Assembly: GCA_009760855.2 (NCBI GenBank)
Contig: WPIO01000381.1
Span: 1 to 63,065, forward strand
DNA from: Cristatella mucedo
Taxonomy: Eukaryota; Bryozoa; Phylactolaemata; Cristatellidae
Direction: 5' to 3'
DNA length: 63,065 bases
In this document: positions 31,470-42,365 of the stretch, piece by piece
How positions within the stretch are numbered: the stretch's first letter is position 1
Layout of the letters: each line of letters opens with the position of its first letter
Notes under the pieces: generated by a model
Told to the model about the DNA's origin: nothing
Seen by the model: the letters and a program-made list of their open reading frames with translations, nothing else
The model's database searches: none
Position numbers and translations under genes: made by a program

Positions 31470-32290
31470 ATGCATGCTTAGTAGAGACGCTGGAACGAGT
31501 CGTGGCAGACCAGCTGAACTCATATATTTACCTTTCTAACATTGCCTAAGTTCCAGTCGAGTCGTAGACCTAATGCCTCCACAGAGTCAGCATTGCTTCG
31601 GGTGTACAACGACCTAAATAGGAATGCAGACTTAAGTGGAGTATCCCTGCTTGTTTTGCCCGATCATTTTTGGCGGCTATTGATACCATCGATCACAGAG
31701 TCCTCCTTGAGCGCCTCTCATCTCGCCTTGGCATTACTGGCACTGCATTGCAATGGTTCAGGTCCTATCTCACTGGAGACTCCAGAGAATTGATGTGAAT
31801 GAACAAACATCACCAGAGGAACCTTAAAATGTGGGGTACCTCAGGGATCTGTTCTCGGTTCCACTCTTTTCAAGGTTTATACTAGCCCTCCCTCCGATGT
31901 GATTGCCAGGCGCAATGCAGGCTTTCACTTCTATGTAGATTTCTTCTGCTACGACAACAAATCTCCCGCTGCTGACTATGGCCCATCATTTCCACCGGTC
32001 CTGAGCTATGCTTCCCACTGTCTCTTTGTTGCGTGTGATGAAGTCTATTGGTTACCTAATGCGTACCGAAATCCTCTTAGGCTCTGAGTTCGCTATACAA
32101 AACTCTCCTGCGTAACTCCCACATAATCTTTGTGGATTTGTGGAGTTAGAGACGATGATACCTTACATTACATTACATAGATGACACTCAGTTGTTGCTT
32201 TGATCCCATCCAGCCCTCGAGTGTGCCGAATTCTCTCAACTCTACTGCTGAATGCATGGATGACAGCAAACTTTCTTAAATTCACAAGTC
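31470..32290 (+). mobile_element. LINE-B interrupted by a LINE-A 3' end at the catalytic box
   Basis: 31470-31943 encodes the LINE-B RT N-terminal and palm region (frame 31542-31793 includes STESALLRVYNDL) up to FHFYVD, the start of the YADD box. LINE-A 3' UTR sequence then runs from 31944 to 32175 and ends in TTACATTACATTACAT. LINE-B resumes with AGATGACACTCAGTTGTTGC and fades near 32290. TAGAT is repeated at both junctions, as a short target duplication would be. Confidence 0.8.
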
Positions 32291-33004
32291 TGTAACCGAG
32301 TTCCAGGGGTCAGAGTCTAGTTCCCCCCAAACCCCGCCATACTTCGGCTACGCTGCCGCTCGCCATGCAGCCGAGCTAGGGTAAGACGAGCGGCCGTCAG
32401 GGTAAACCTCTTTGTATCTTTGTAATAACGCATGCGCCAACAACAACAGGGGAACTAAACAAGTCTACAGGGAGGTTCCTATACATAGTACACTATGGGG
32501 GCGCAAGACGACGCAGCAAGCGAGAACAAACGTGTTAGTTGGGGTCAGTCGGCTTCTGCAGTCCTGTCGTTGTACCGACTCCGAGTCCAACCGTACGAGC
32601 GTACGCCGTCCAAAACCCGGCTGGTTGAGTAACTGCTGGCTAGTCCGAGTCGACAACTACCACAGTCGTAAGCTTCCACCCAAAGACGCCAACACACGGG
32701 GGTCATGAACACGCTACACGGGGAACGCGGAATATACAAGTCAACAACGTGCGAGCTATCCTGCTCCCTTCCCTTGCGTGCGTGGCAGCATCGCCGGAGC
32801 ACGCCTGCACGAATCCAGGTGCATAACTCGGCGAGACCGGGAGCCTCCAACACCACGACTTACTTGGCCAACTTCCCGTACCCAAGAGCCCTGGTGACCT
32901 CTCGTCATCACACATCCGGCAAGGCATAGGTCTGACACCGGCCTAGCCGATGACCCTCATTACAGCCGCCTGGTCCCAGCCAACTGAACCCAGCCTGGGT
33001 ACAA
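32291..33004. other. GC-rich intergenic block, no gene recognised
   Basis: Overlapping frames of 60-103 codons on both strands (for example 32412-32708 and 32545-32856) have no recognisable motif. The end (GTCCCAGCCAACTGAACCCA) resembles 12700-12740, so this may be an unrecognised repeat. Confidence 0.35.
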
Positions 33005-33520
33005 GTCTACCGGGATTTGCAGTAAGCGAAAAACCTGCAGCCTAAGTTTGTCATCCGCGAAGTTGGAAACTGTGATAAAATTATTATTGCTATAAATATT
33101 ACTATTAGTATAGCTGACCTACAGTGCCAGTTTCATCTCGCGAATACTCTCAATTATTCGCGATTAGGAAAATAATTTGCAGTCGCTCTTTGTTAGTTGC
33201 AGCCTGGTGGGAGTGTGATGAAACTACTCGGAGATATTCTGAAGCTCTCCGGAAGGCGCCGATCAGTTGGCAACGACCAATAGTTGATGTACAGGTATTC
33301 TCGCTATTATCATTGCACACACAGTGACTCCAGCAGTGCACCTTAAATCGGCTCAGGAAAGGCAATGGTAAATTTAAAGCAGATGCTGTAAAGCCCCCGT
33401 ACTGAACGCTAAGGGAAAAGCTCCAATCGGCTGCCGTCGCTCCCGATAGCTCGCGACTATGTTTTGTTAGCTTCATAGAAAAGAATCGCTCTCTGCTCAA
33501 GAGTCAATCCTCAGCTCTCT
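33005..33520. repeat. Dispersed repeat R5, copy 2
   Basis: Counterpart of 25552-26090, again followed by a polypyrimidine tract. Shared flanks argue for duplication of one larger unit rather than independent insertions. Confidence 0.75.
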
Positions 33521-34020
33521 CCTCCCTCGTCTCTTGCCTCGTCTCCATTTCCTCCTATTTCTTCTCCTGCTCCTCCTCTTCCTGCTCCCTTTCCTTCTCC
33601 TCCTTCTCACATCTTCTCCTTCTCCTACTCCTCCTCCGACACCTCATCTTTCCCTGCACATCCGGCTCCGCCTCCTCCGGCTCCTTCTCTTCCTGCTCCT
33701 CATCGTGCTCCTCATTCTGCACTTCCTCCTCCTCCTTCACCTCATCTTCCCTCCTCCTGCTCATCCGCCTCCTGCTCCTGCTCCTCCTTTAACTTCTACT
33801 CCTCCGGCGCCTCCTCTGGCTCCTCCGTTCTCGTCATCGTCGTCCTCCTCCTGCTTTTCATTCTCCTCCTCCTCCTCCTTCTCCTGCTTCTACTCCTACT
33901 CCTACATCTACTCCTCCTCTTTCCCTCCTGTTAATCCACCTGCTCCTACTCCTCCTTCTCTTCTTCTTCTCCACTACTTCCTTCTCTTCTTCCTCCTTTG
34001 CCTCCTGCTCCTTTTCCGCG
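33520..34020. repeat. Long (CTC/CTT)n polypyrimidine tract
   Basis: About 500 bases with strong strand asymmetry (C/T on plus). The 200-residue Leu/Pro/Ser frame at 33534-34136 is translated repeat. Confidence 0.9.
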
Positions 34021-34257
34021 GTACCATATCCTATCCTTCCTCTTCTCCCGCATACTCGTCCGTGCAGCAATATGTATGTTTAATTGGACTGGGCTGCTTA
34101 TCAGGAAAATGTTATGCAGTTTTTTCACGATTTTAGGCTGAACGAAAACGTTTTGACTTGATATGACCTTCAGTTAAAACAACAGGTCCAGAGTGGGTGT
34201 CGGTTTTCAATTCATCCTTAGTCCGATAGCGAATTAATTTTTGCCGCTGCCTACAGG

Positions 34258-34294
34258 TTGAGAGAGAGAGAGAGAGAGACAGATAGAGACAGGC

Positions 34295-34331
<37 letters not shown>

Positions 34332-34379
34332 CAGAGACAGAGAGAGATAGAGACAGAGAGAGGAAGAGAGAGAAACAGA

Positions 34380-34440
<61 letters not shown>
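34258..34440. repeat. (GA)n and (GACA)n microsatellite
   Basis: A GACA core (34290-34330) sits between GA tracts. It directly precedes a SINE-2 copy. Confidence 0.95.
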
Positions 34441-34442
<2 letters not shown>

Positions 34443-34454
34443 CCACAGACAGTC

Positions 34455-34797
34455 CCATGTGAGCCGCGATGGCACGCTGGGTAAAGCGGTTGCTTTTTAC
34501 GACCGAGGTCCCGAGGTTGTGGGTTCCTATCCTGCATCGGTGGGCAATCCTTTGTCGCCGCTGTAAGCGCTGGTGATAGCCGTCAAGGCTCTTCCGTTTC
34601 TGTACAAAAGAACCTTTAATAGCTACATCTGGGTTTTAGACAGGCTTCAATAAGCACTCAAAATCAGTGGAAGCAACCAATGATATTACACACCATTCAA
34701 TCGCGTTTACCTTTGCAGCAAGGTGTAAAGCGACTCACAAGAGATTGAGTTCTCTGAGGGTGCTTTATCAAGTGTATTAATATTATTGATATTATTA
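34455..34797 (+). mobile_element. SINE-2 copy A
   Basis: The tRNA-like head has GGCACGCTGGGTAAAGCGG (A-box region) and GTGGGTTCCTATCCTGC (B-box region). The body (GCGCTGGTGATAGCCGTCAA, TACATCTGGGTTTTAGAC) leads to a tail closely matching LINE-B (GTTTACCTTTGCAGCAAGG, AAGAGATTGAGTTCTCTGAG, ATT run). Related copies are at 55105-55480 and 56970-57215. Confidence 0.85.
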
Positions 34798-35055
34798 AAG
34801 GAGACTGCCGTTTTCTCCTAATCTCTAAATATCAGTAAATTTCCAGTTCCACCTTTAATTCTTTTAGCTCTTGGCATTTTAATTCTGGCCTTTCCGCAAT
34901 GTACCGACTTACAATCCAAAGTATGCTCAATACATTTACTTTGAGTATGAAACCTTGTTAAACACCTTTAACAAAGCAGCCGAATCCCAACATATTTTTC
35001 CGTTCTACAAAGAGAGTTAAAACTAGTTATTAAAGCATTATGCGACTTAAGCGAT
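34798..35055. repeat. Shared 3' flank of SINE-2, copy A
   Basis: A stretch starting AAAGGAGACT and ending GCATTATGCGACTTAA is present after all three SINE-2 copies (also 55485-55740 and 57220-57475). Its identity is unknown. It has no open frame of note. Confidence 0.8.
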
Positions 35056-35318
35056 TGAAGGGGGTTTCGACCCCGGTGTTTTAGCCCCGGGAAAGTTGGA
35101 CCTGGACAGTTCATCAAGGGGATGTTTCGACCACGACGGATTCGAACCAGGGTTGTCCGAACAACGGTTTCTGCGACCCTATGGCGAAGGACTGCAGTAG
35201 TTTCGACAGCTCCTGACTATGGACTATACAGAACTAATAAACAGCTTTTGAAGTTACCAATAACGTTTAATCCTGACGGAGGCCTGACTTTGGAGACCGG
35301 TGCTGATAGCAACAGCCG
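35056..35318. other. No recognisable gene
   Basis: Contains repeated TTTCGACC words and a B-box-like reverse word (GGATTCGAACCAGG, near 35139). 35276-35310 resembles DNA at 58080-58110. There is no coding evidence. Confidence 0.35.
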
Positions 35319-35319
35319 C

Positions 35320-35528
<209 letters not shown>

Positions 35529-35947
35529 AGAGACCAGCCCGACGTATCAATAAACTGTATTCCACTGCAAGTCACAAATAACGTGCCACCTGCTCTAGCT
35601 TTGCTCTACTCATAGCTCTGCTCACAAAGGCATCGCCTTACTTGCTTGACTTTATCAGCACTAGATTAAACCGCGCCCGGCAAGACACTGCAGTCTTTGC
35701 AAGCTGGAGCAACCCGAAACCGGCTAGCGGCTGATAAGGAGGCGTGGTCAGCTATCTGATTGGCTGCTAGTTCTCAGGCATTGAGTGACAGGCAGGCAGC
35801 AGCGTCTGCTTGGACGTAACGTCTACGAATGGTGGCAGCTCGGTGCCACTACAGCTGCTCTCTGTCTGGCTCAAGCTGCTCACTATCGTATCACATGTGT
35901 TGGCATCAGTCAGACGATATTAGTAGCATGTCGCAGACCTCCAGGTC

Positions 35948-36551
35948 TTAGCACTTAGCTACAGCAGGGTACATGCTCACGGCAACAAGCTTAAGGTCCT
36001 CGTCCCCACCCAGCACGGCTAGCACGGTCCTCTGTGCTCCGCCCAGTGACAGCCACCCAGGCAGCTGCAGTCCGTGCCTGCTGTAGGAGAGGACCTGCTG
36101 CAGCACCCGCCGAGTCTCAGCACAGAGCGCCCTCACACAGTCCCTGCTCCTGTCTTCCCGCTGCCTCCCCCACACAGCTACGTACACGATGCCGCCTGCT
36201 GCACAGACGTCCACCGCTTCCTCCTCGCTGCTCAGCTCGTGTCTCCATTGTCTGTCACCTTGGTGGCTGCAGCTGTCCACTACGTATAGCTTTCTGCCAT
36301 CGTCCAGCTTCACCTGGCTCCAGCTTGCAGTGACCAGAGCAGCAGCAGCTGAGAGAGCCACACTGCGTATCCAATACTCGTACTCGCTGCTGTGCAACAG
36401 CTGCCCCGAGCTCAGCTGCAGCAGCTGCAGCCATCGGCCAGACCAGCCCTGGGTCACAGCGAGCAGGTCCCCGAGCGAGGACAGCATCCAGGGAGACCAC
36501 GGCAGCTCAGCGACACGTCGGTCCTCGATCCACGTTCCCTGCGAGTCAACT

Positions 36552-36625
<74 letters not shown>

Positions 36626-36988
36626 GCTGCTGCGTCTGAGTAGCAGGACTAGCTTTGAGTACTTCAGGCCTACAGCAGCACGTCCGTCCTGCAGGGACTG
36701 CACTGCATCGACCGATTCCTTCCCTCCGTTGCTCCGCCTCGCAGGTTTCCAGACGCTCAGCTCTCTGCCGCTCTGACTGTATTCCTTCAGGCCATGTTCC
36801 CCTGCAGCCAGCAGCAGATGCACCTCTGACGTCACAGACAGGTCGCAGCACTGGACAGGCATCTGGAAGCTGCTGGAGCCCGGCCCGAAGTTCAGCAGCG
36901 CTGGCTGCTGCTCTGCTACAACGAACACTGCATCGTGTGAATACAGGCAGCAGCAGAGCGCTGCATGAGAAGAGAGAGACTCGTGCAC
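35948..36988 (-). CDS. NHL/beta-propeller-like protein, copy A, with polyalanine
   Basis: An open frame of 346 residues. No ATG lies in frame near its left end: the first codon of the open stretch used here is GTG at 36988-36986 and an in-frame stop lies a few codons upstream, so it is better read as an exon whose start is uncertain. Repeated short beta-type blocks (HLLLAAGEHGLKEYS, GRKLYVVDSCS, GGIVYVAVWG and the C-terminal block ending in TVLAVLGG) suggest a propeller such as NHL, the domain that closes TRIM-NHL proteins. A run of more than 20 alanines (around residues 122-147) comes from the CAG tract. The frame is conserved with 58896-59858, which has only a four-residue run. The exact family is unproven. 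Confidence 0.55.
36553..36624. repeat. (CAG)24 trinucleotide repeat
   Basis: Twenty-four uninterrupted CAG units on the plus strand, read as alanine codons on the minus strand within the propeller-like frame. The paralogous site, 59489-59500, has four units. Confidence 0.95.
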
Positions 36989-37104
36989 TGTGCTACATGA
37001 CAGGTAGTTTTACAAGATTAGCTTAAATCATGCTTATACAATAAAATGTTGCACGACTCTTCGTTGCTTGTTTGGACCGTTGCTACATGCTTGGTCATAT
37101 CTTT

Positions 37105-37440
37105 ATAAGAATGATAATACATGTGATAAAGCACCCTCAGGGAACTAAATTCCTTTCAAGGAACTTTACATTTGCTGCAAAGGAAGCACGATCGATTGGT
37201 TTGTGGTAGCACACTCAATTAACAACAAGAATAACATGTTTAGGGGTGACATGCACAGGGTAAGTGTGTAATTAAAGGCTGTGATGCCCACTGCTAAAGG
37301 CTGTGATATATAGGTGGGTTTTTAGTTTCTTATTGAACGTGGTCAGGAGATGTCGTGACGCCAGGTGAGAATGCACAACGGGCTTTGGGAGCATACGAAC
37401 TAAAGGCACAGTCTCCAAAGAATCCGAGGTTCAGCCTTGT
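37105..37440 (-). mobile_element. LINE-B 3' end, reverse, in segmental copy A
   Basis: AATGATAATACATGTGATAA, the stem-loop complement, GCTGCAAAGGAAGCACGATC and GGGAGCATACGAACTAAAGG. The same insertion is at 59992-60322 in copy B, so it was present before the duplication. Confidence 0.85.
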
Positions 37441-37449
37441 GCACACAGT

Positions 37450-37680
37450 TCACTCATTCTTAGTGCTGAGTTCAATCTCAACAGCGGAACAAGGTGAGTG
37501 AGGTAGCTTTGCTAAACTTGCCTGGTCCTCATAACTAATCAACACAACCAATTCACGGGCCTCATGCCTGCTCATTTTGCGATTTGTCATCAAAAAGGAC
37601 TGGTACCTTAATGTACAACTATGGAGATTTCCAGTGACCCGATCAAATGTTATAAGCTCTCGCCTCCAGTACCATGTCAT
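37450..37680 (-). CDS. Conserved short frame of the segmental duplication, copy A
   Basis: A 76-residue frame from ATG 37680. The counterpart at 60348-60581 has 77 residues with one in-frame codon difference and mostly conservative changes (shared TGNLHSC, MSRHEARELVVLI, LPHSPCSAVEI). I do not recognise the family. It stops next to the LINE-B tail and may be an exon of an unknown gene or an accidental frame preserved because the duplicates are still alike. Confidence 0.3.
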   Translation of the reverse strand: MTWYWRRELITFDRVTGNLHSCTLRYQSFLMTNRKMSRHEARELVVLISYEDQASLAKLPHSPCSAVEIELSTKNE

Positions 37681-39241
37681 ATTTACTTAGTATGCATTTT
37701 CAAGCTTACTGTGTTTGTGTTCACATACTCATTCCAGGCCGTACTTGCATTCTGACACTCACAGGGCGAGCATCAGTGCTGCATATGACTTCAGCACTGT
37801 CAATGCATTTACACGTCTCCATTAGCAAGATACAGATGCATGGCAATGCACTACGGCTCGATCCAAGCACTAAAGCACTCGATCGAAGCAGCAGTACGGC
37901 TTCATTCGGCTCCAGCCGATGAAAGCACTCACTGAGACTCTAGTCTTCAAGCCCTGGACCAAGGGTGCTGCTGCTGAAACAGCAAAAGCCATTGCTAAAT
38001 CACTTGAGCACTGCACCACTCACAATATATTACTACATACAAATTACTCATCCTTTTTTTTACCTCACACTAAGGTAACCCTTATTAGGCTAGCCAAAGA
38101 GAATAACCCCATTTCGTCATTGCAACTACAAGCTCTTATTGTCACGGCCATTTTTGCCACTATCATTACTTGTTCTGCACTTACAAATCACTACACTTTT
38201 CTTTGCCAACCAATGCAGAGGCAACCTTTTCTATCCGCGTGACCAGTAAAATAGAATCACGATACTTATTCATTGCAGGTAGACTGCCATTACAACCATG
38301 ATTATAATACCACGTTTGTACAGTGCCCGAAGTGAACAAAATATCTTACCACGTGCGCTACAAGTCACTGAAAGATATGTTGATCTGACATGCATGCAGC
38401 AAATAGCAAGTATAATGCCTGGCATGCTAAAGCAAAACACAACACACTCAGCAATACTTGCTTGCACAGACTCTGGCCGAAAACATGCACCGAACCATGC
38501 ATTACAATTCCACATTGCTAATGTCGCGCCCAACCCCCTCTGCACAGCGTCCCTGCCGGCCAGAATAATAAAATAGTGTGCTCCTACCCGCCAGAACCTT
38601 GATGCAACCGTCTGCAGAAACCGTCTTCAGCAGTCTGCTAGTTCATGCTATAACAGTCAGTTTGTCTATCCAAGGGCACAGGTCACACAAGTCTATTTAC
38701 AACCATGTCAATTTATTCTTTTAGGACGACAATCTCATGAGGTCAAGCAGCATTCAAAATGATAGCCTTGAATCTAATTACTCCTCAGTGTTTCTTTGGT
38801 TCACCTACAGGCACTTTTGATTATAAACCGGTAAGAAATTGCTAGGCATGGCGACATTGAGACCAAGTAGAAAATACATACCTTCGCTGCAATTCGGAAA
38901 ATATCTGCAGCAGTGTAGATATCCAAATAGTGCAGAAAAGAGACCACGATGATGGAGCAGTCACAGAGATCACCACCAAATAGGATATGATAAAATTTAC
39001 CTCTTTGCTTCGATCACGTGCCCATAGGCTGCCAACTGCCATAAAAGCTAGTCCAACATGAGCAATACAAAGAGGCTCTAGGAGAGCTTGCAGTTGAAGC
39101 CGTCAGGACCTGCAGCTAGCTAGTGAAGCTGCCTTACTAGTACCACAACGGCTTAGCATGTCAGAATCTATTTATAGCCTGGCGTTCCTACTTAGCAGCA
39201 TTCCTGTCAGCAAAAGAACTGACAAGTGAAGCACAGCAGCA
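37681..39241. other. Duplicated DNA without a recognised gene, copy A
   Basis: It aligns with 60582-62150. Plus-strand frames (37919-38242, 38298-38576) have partners in copy B, but indels shift their frames and no motif is visible. Confidence 0.5.
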
Positions 39242-39254
39242 TTCGGAACCGTTG

Positions 39255-39505
39255 GGCATCGATAGCTGCTGTCCACAGATCCGACTTATTTTGATCTCCT
39301 CTTTCAGTTACAGTTAGATTAAGACCAGGAATAAGATATTATGTATATGTTGCTGCAAATCACTGCCGTGCTAGAGATGGTCGGTAGCTCACAAATGTAG
39401 TTTCAAAACCTATCAGCTTCTTAATTCCCAAGCAGATAACCAAAGCTCTAACGTATTCGTACTATTTGATCCAGATCTTCTGGTAACATGTGTACTAACT
39501 ATTTT
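39255..39505. mobile_element. 251-bp insertion present only in segmental copy A
   Basis: TTCGGAACCGTTG (39242-39254) and TTCGGAACTGTTG (39506-39518) flank it. Copy B has a single equivalent, TTCGGAACTGCTG, near 62151. The 13-base duplication points to an insertion of an unidentified non-autonomous element ending in TATTTT; no internal family was recognised. Confidence 0.6.
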
Positions 39506-40077
39506 TTCGGAACTGTTGTAGGCACCTTTAGGCTTCGGCTGCCGCCTCGGACTTTCCGTCAGCGGCTCTGGTGTCCGTGAGCGGTCGGAAGGCGGCAGCT
39601 CTCACCGACCACCGCCGCCCGCCGGACCAGGCCCCTGCCGGACTAGGTAGCTTCGCGGTGGCTCAGAAACTGCGATCAGCCTCCATCTGCCTCCGAAGCT
39701 TGATTTATTACAGGCCAGTTGAAGAAATATTCACATTGATATAGTCGCTTGATAGCCTTAGTAGTTATCACTCCCACTTTCAGCAGGCAATGGAGAATTG
39801 CCAGTTTCAATACTCCAATGGCGAACCTATTTCGTGAATTAAGAGTACTTTATGCTTAGGGTCGGACCCAGGGCAGGAGTAAAGGCAAGCTGATAGAACA
39901 AAATCGTTTAGACAATGCGAATGACCTTATAGCAAAGGGCACCTAATTGCTTCCCAGCTGTAAGGCCCACTCTCTCCAGGTAAGGCCTGCCTGAACCACA
40001 CTTCTGGTTGTGGCAGACACTTCCCTTGTGCCACTAAGGGTACCCACCATAGCCTACCTGCTGTTCGGTCAGATCTG

Positions 40078-40246
40078 ACCTCTCTCCCTCTCCCTCTCTC
40101 TCCCTCTCTCTCTCTTTCTTTCTTTCTCTTTCTCTCTCTCTCCCTCTTTCTGTGTCTCTCTCTCAATCTGTCTCCGTCTCTTGCGTGTCTTTGTCTCTGA
40201 CTGACTCTCTCTCTCTCTCTTTCTGTGTGTGTGTGTGTCTCTCTCT

Positions 40247-40310
<64 letters not shown>
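40078..40310. repeat. (CT)n microsatellite at the right end of copy A
   Basis: CT-rich with TTTC and GTGT interruptions. Equivalent tracts are at 3628-3718 and 62780-62870. Confidence 0.95.
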
Positions 40311-40312
<2 letters not shown>

Positions 40313-40340
40313 CGGTGGCAAAGTAAATACTCGAAATCTG

Positions 40341-41288
40341 ACCGAGAGAAATCCAGCGTCATTCAGAGATTGGAAAGGCTTACTCTCAAAATTGGCTCTG
40401 CCAGCATATCTTCAGTTGAATCAGCTCGAAATCTAGGTATCATATTCCAAAGCGACCTCTCGTTAGACGACCATATCAGCTCAACAGTCAAATCCGCCTA
40501 TTTTCAGCTTCATAACATTGCTAAAATTTGGGCTTGTTTAGATAAAGATACCACATCTAAGTTGGTCCATGCATTCGCGACATCCCGTCTCGACTTCTGC
40601 AACTCACTGCTTACTGGCCTACTAGCATGCGCGATCAGGCGATTGCAGCTAGTGCAAAAATCGGCAGCTAAACTTGTCTGTCAGGAGCGTCGCAGTTGCC
40701 ACATTACTCCACTTCTCGCCGACCTGCACTGGCTACCAGTCAGGCAACAGATGGACTTCATAGTTTTGTCGCTCACTTTTAGGTCCCTTCATTCTATGGC
40801 TCCAGCCTATCTGTCAGATATACTACCCCATCAGGCCAAGCATCGTACCACCTGCTTTTCGGAATCCAACAGTCTACAAATACCTTGTACAAACCTCAAA
40901 TCCTTTGGAGACCGTGCATTTAGTTCGTAGGCTCCCAAAGCCTGGAACTCCGTCCCGACCTGCGTCAGAACATCCCCTGATCTGACCACATTTACAAGGA
41001 ACTTAAAAACACACCTATTTAGGACAGTATTTAGTGGGTCCCTGTGATTCGTTCTTGATGTGCTTATGCGTGCTGACACTGTGCATGCTGCCACTAACCA
41101 CATTTGCATGCTGACCCTGTGCATGTCACCCCTAACCATGTTATTCATTTTGTTTGTTTTTCAAGCATGATTTCACTTACCATTCAATTGCATTTCACTT
41201 TGCAGCAAATGTAAAGCGCCTAGAAAGAGATTAGGTTCTCTGAGGGCGCTTTATCATGTGCATCATTATTATTATATTATTATTAACA
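40341..41288 (+). mobile_element. LINE-B copy, 5'-truncated, with defined ends
   Basis: It starts inside the RT after the catalytic box (frame 40229-40930: SVESARNLGIIFQSDLSLDD, LDFCNSLL, LADLHWLPVRQQ). The RT C-terminus, the whole 3' UTR, the stem-loop and the ATT tail follow. The surrounding DNA is the segmental-unit end: AAATCTGAC before it and CATGATCGCAAACAAGCC after it, which are about 24 bases apart in the empty copies at 3719-3905 and 62871-63065. Insertion was therefore accompanied by loss of those bases. Confidence 0.9.
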
Positions 41289-41330
41289 TGATCGCAAACA
41301 AGCCTTAGCAGGATTGTTATATCCATTGTT

Positions 41331-42143
41331 AGGAACGAACCGAATAGGACGGAGGAGCCCTAACGAAAACCTACAACCGGACTGGAGAACTAGGGCTCCG
41401 CTTCCACCGTGAAGGCAGGAATTCCTCACGCCGAACACCGAACTACTGCTTGCTCGTATCGGCAGATCCCTACCGGCGGTGGGGCGTCGAAACGGAGCTG
41501 ATTGATTACGGCTGATCTGTCAACCTCATGAGCCCAGCTAGTTATTTAAGGGTAGGACGACGCTCGCCCATAGGTTCCTACTTCGTTTTCGGCCCAGTTT
41601 CGACGCCATCGCCTGTAGTTGCCGAACTCGTTTGATCTGAAATCAAGGGAGGAGGGCGGGCTGTCCGCCGGCGATTGACGGGACGGACCGAGTCAGCGTA
41701 AGGAGAGTTCGGTGGATGCCACCGAAAACGGTTGTATAGCGGCCGCGGCTCGATTTTTGCGTTTTATGTGTGTGTTCGGCCGTGTTTTCCCTGCAAAGGA
41801 ATTTACAGCTGCCAACCGGAAGTAGTCCGGTGCAGTGTAGAGGAGACACTTCATGGTAGGTGAAGTGGCTTCCAGTATTCCTGCTTTTGCGAAGGTAGAG
41901 GTTTCCCTGACTTTGAGAAAAAAGGTGAAGGCAGAGTCCTGGTTCTCCGTTTAAGATCAGGTCCCGGTTGTGCGGGCCCCTCCCACTATTTGGGTCGTTC
42001 CTGCTACAGACGTAGACAGCCTCAGAGTGGGCGGGAAACGTATTTCCCGTCATAGTGCTTATTTCGTTGAGAGTATGCGAAATGTGTGAAGCTAAAACTG
42101 GACTAGACGCACCGAGACATTGTGCGTTTGAAAATAAATTTTC
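41331..42143 (+). mobile_element. LTR-like element (solo LTR candidate), longest copy
   Basis: It starts TGTTAGGAACGAACC and ends near AATAAATTTTCGTAAAATCACA, so it has TG...CA ends, an AATAAA-type signal near the end and a TTATTTAAGGG promoter-like word at 41549. It shares about 400 bases with 13334-13860. There is no coding frame for gag or pol, and no clear target duplication. Confidence 0.5.
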
Positions 42144-42149
42144 GTAAAA

Positions 42150-42365
42150 TCACATAATCGTCCTGCATGTGCTTATGCGTGCTTACACTGTTCGTGCCGC
42201 CACTAAGCAAACTCGCAAGTCGATCCTATGCATGTCAAGCCTAACCATGTTATTCTTGTTGTTTATCGAGTATTAGCCACTAACGATTCCATCATACTTT
42301 CTGTGCAGCAAATGTAAAGTGCCTAGAAAGAGATTGAGTTCTCTGAAGTCGCTACATCAAACGTG
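42150..42365 (+). mobile_element. LINE-B 3' end
   Basis: GTGCTTATGCGTGCTTACAC, AAGCCTAACCATGTTATTC, GCAGCAAATGTAAAGTGCC and a stem-loop variant; the ATT tail is lost. Confidence 0.8.

Larger units (their letters stand above)
35530..40340. repeat. Segmental duplication, copy A
   Basis: It aligns in order with 58360-62900: left landmark GCAAGTCACAAATAACGTGC, the propeller-like frame, a reversed LINE-B tail, unique DNA, the right landmark CAGGTAAGGCC and a CT tract ending at TACGGTGGCAAAG. With the SINE-2 region added on the left the homology may span 34455-40340 versus 56970-62900. Copy A differs by an expanded CAG tract and a 251-bp insertion. Confidence 0.85.

Noticed and set aside
33534-34136. 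200-residue Leu/Pro/Ser-rich frame resembling a membrane protein
   Set aside because: It is produced by the polypyrimidine tract.
36546-36851. Polycysteine, polyserine and alternative polyalanine frames over the CAG tract
   Set aside because: They are other readings of the same triplet repeat. Only the minus-strand frame shared with 58896-59858 is supported by the paralogue.
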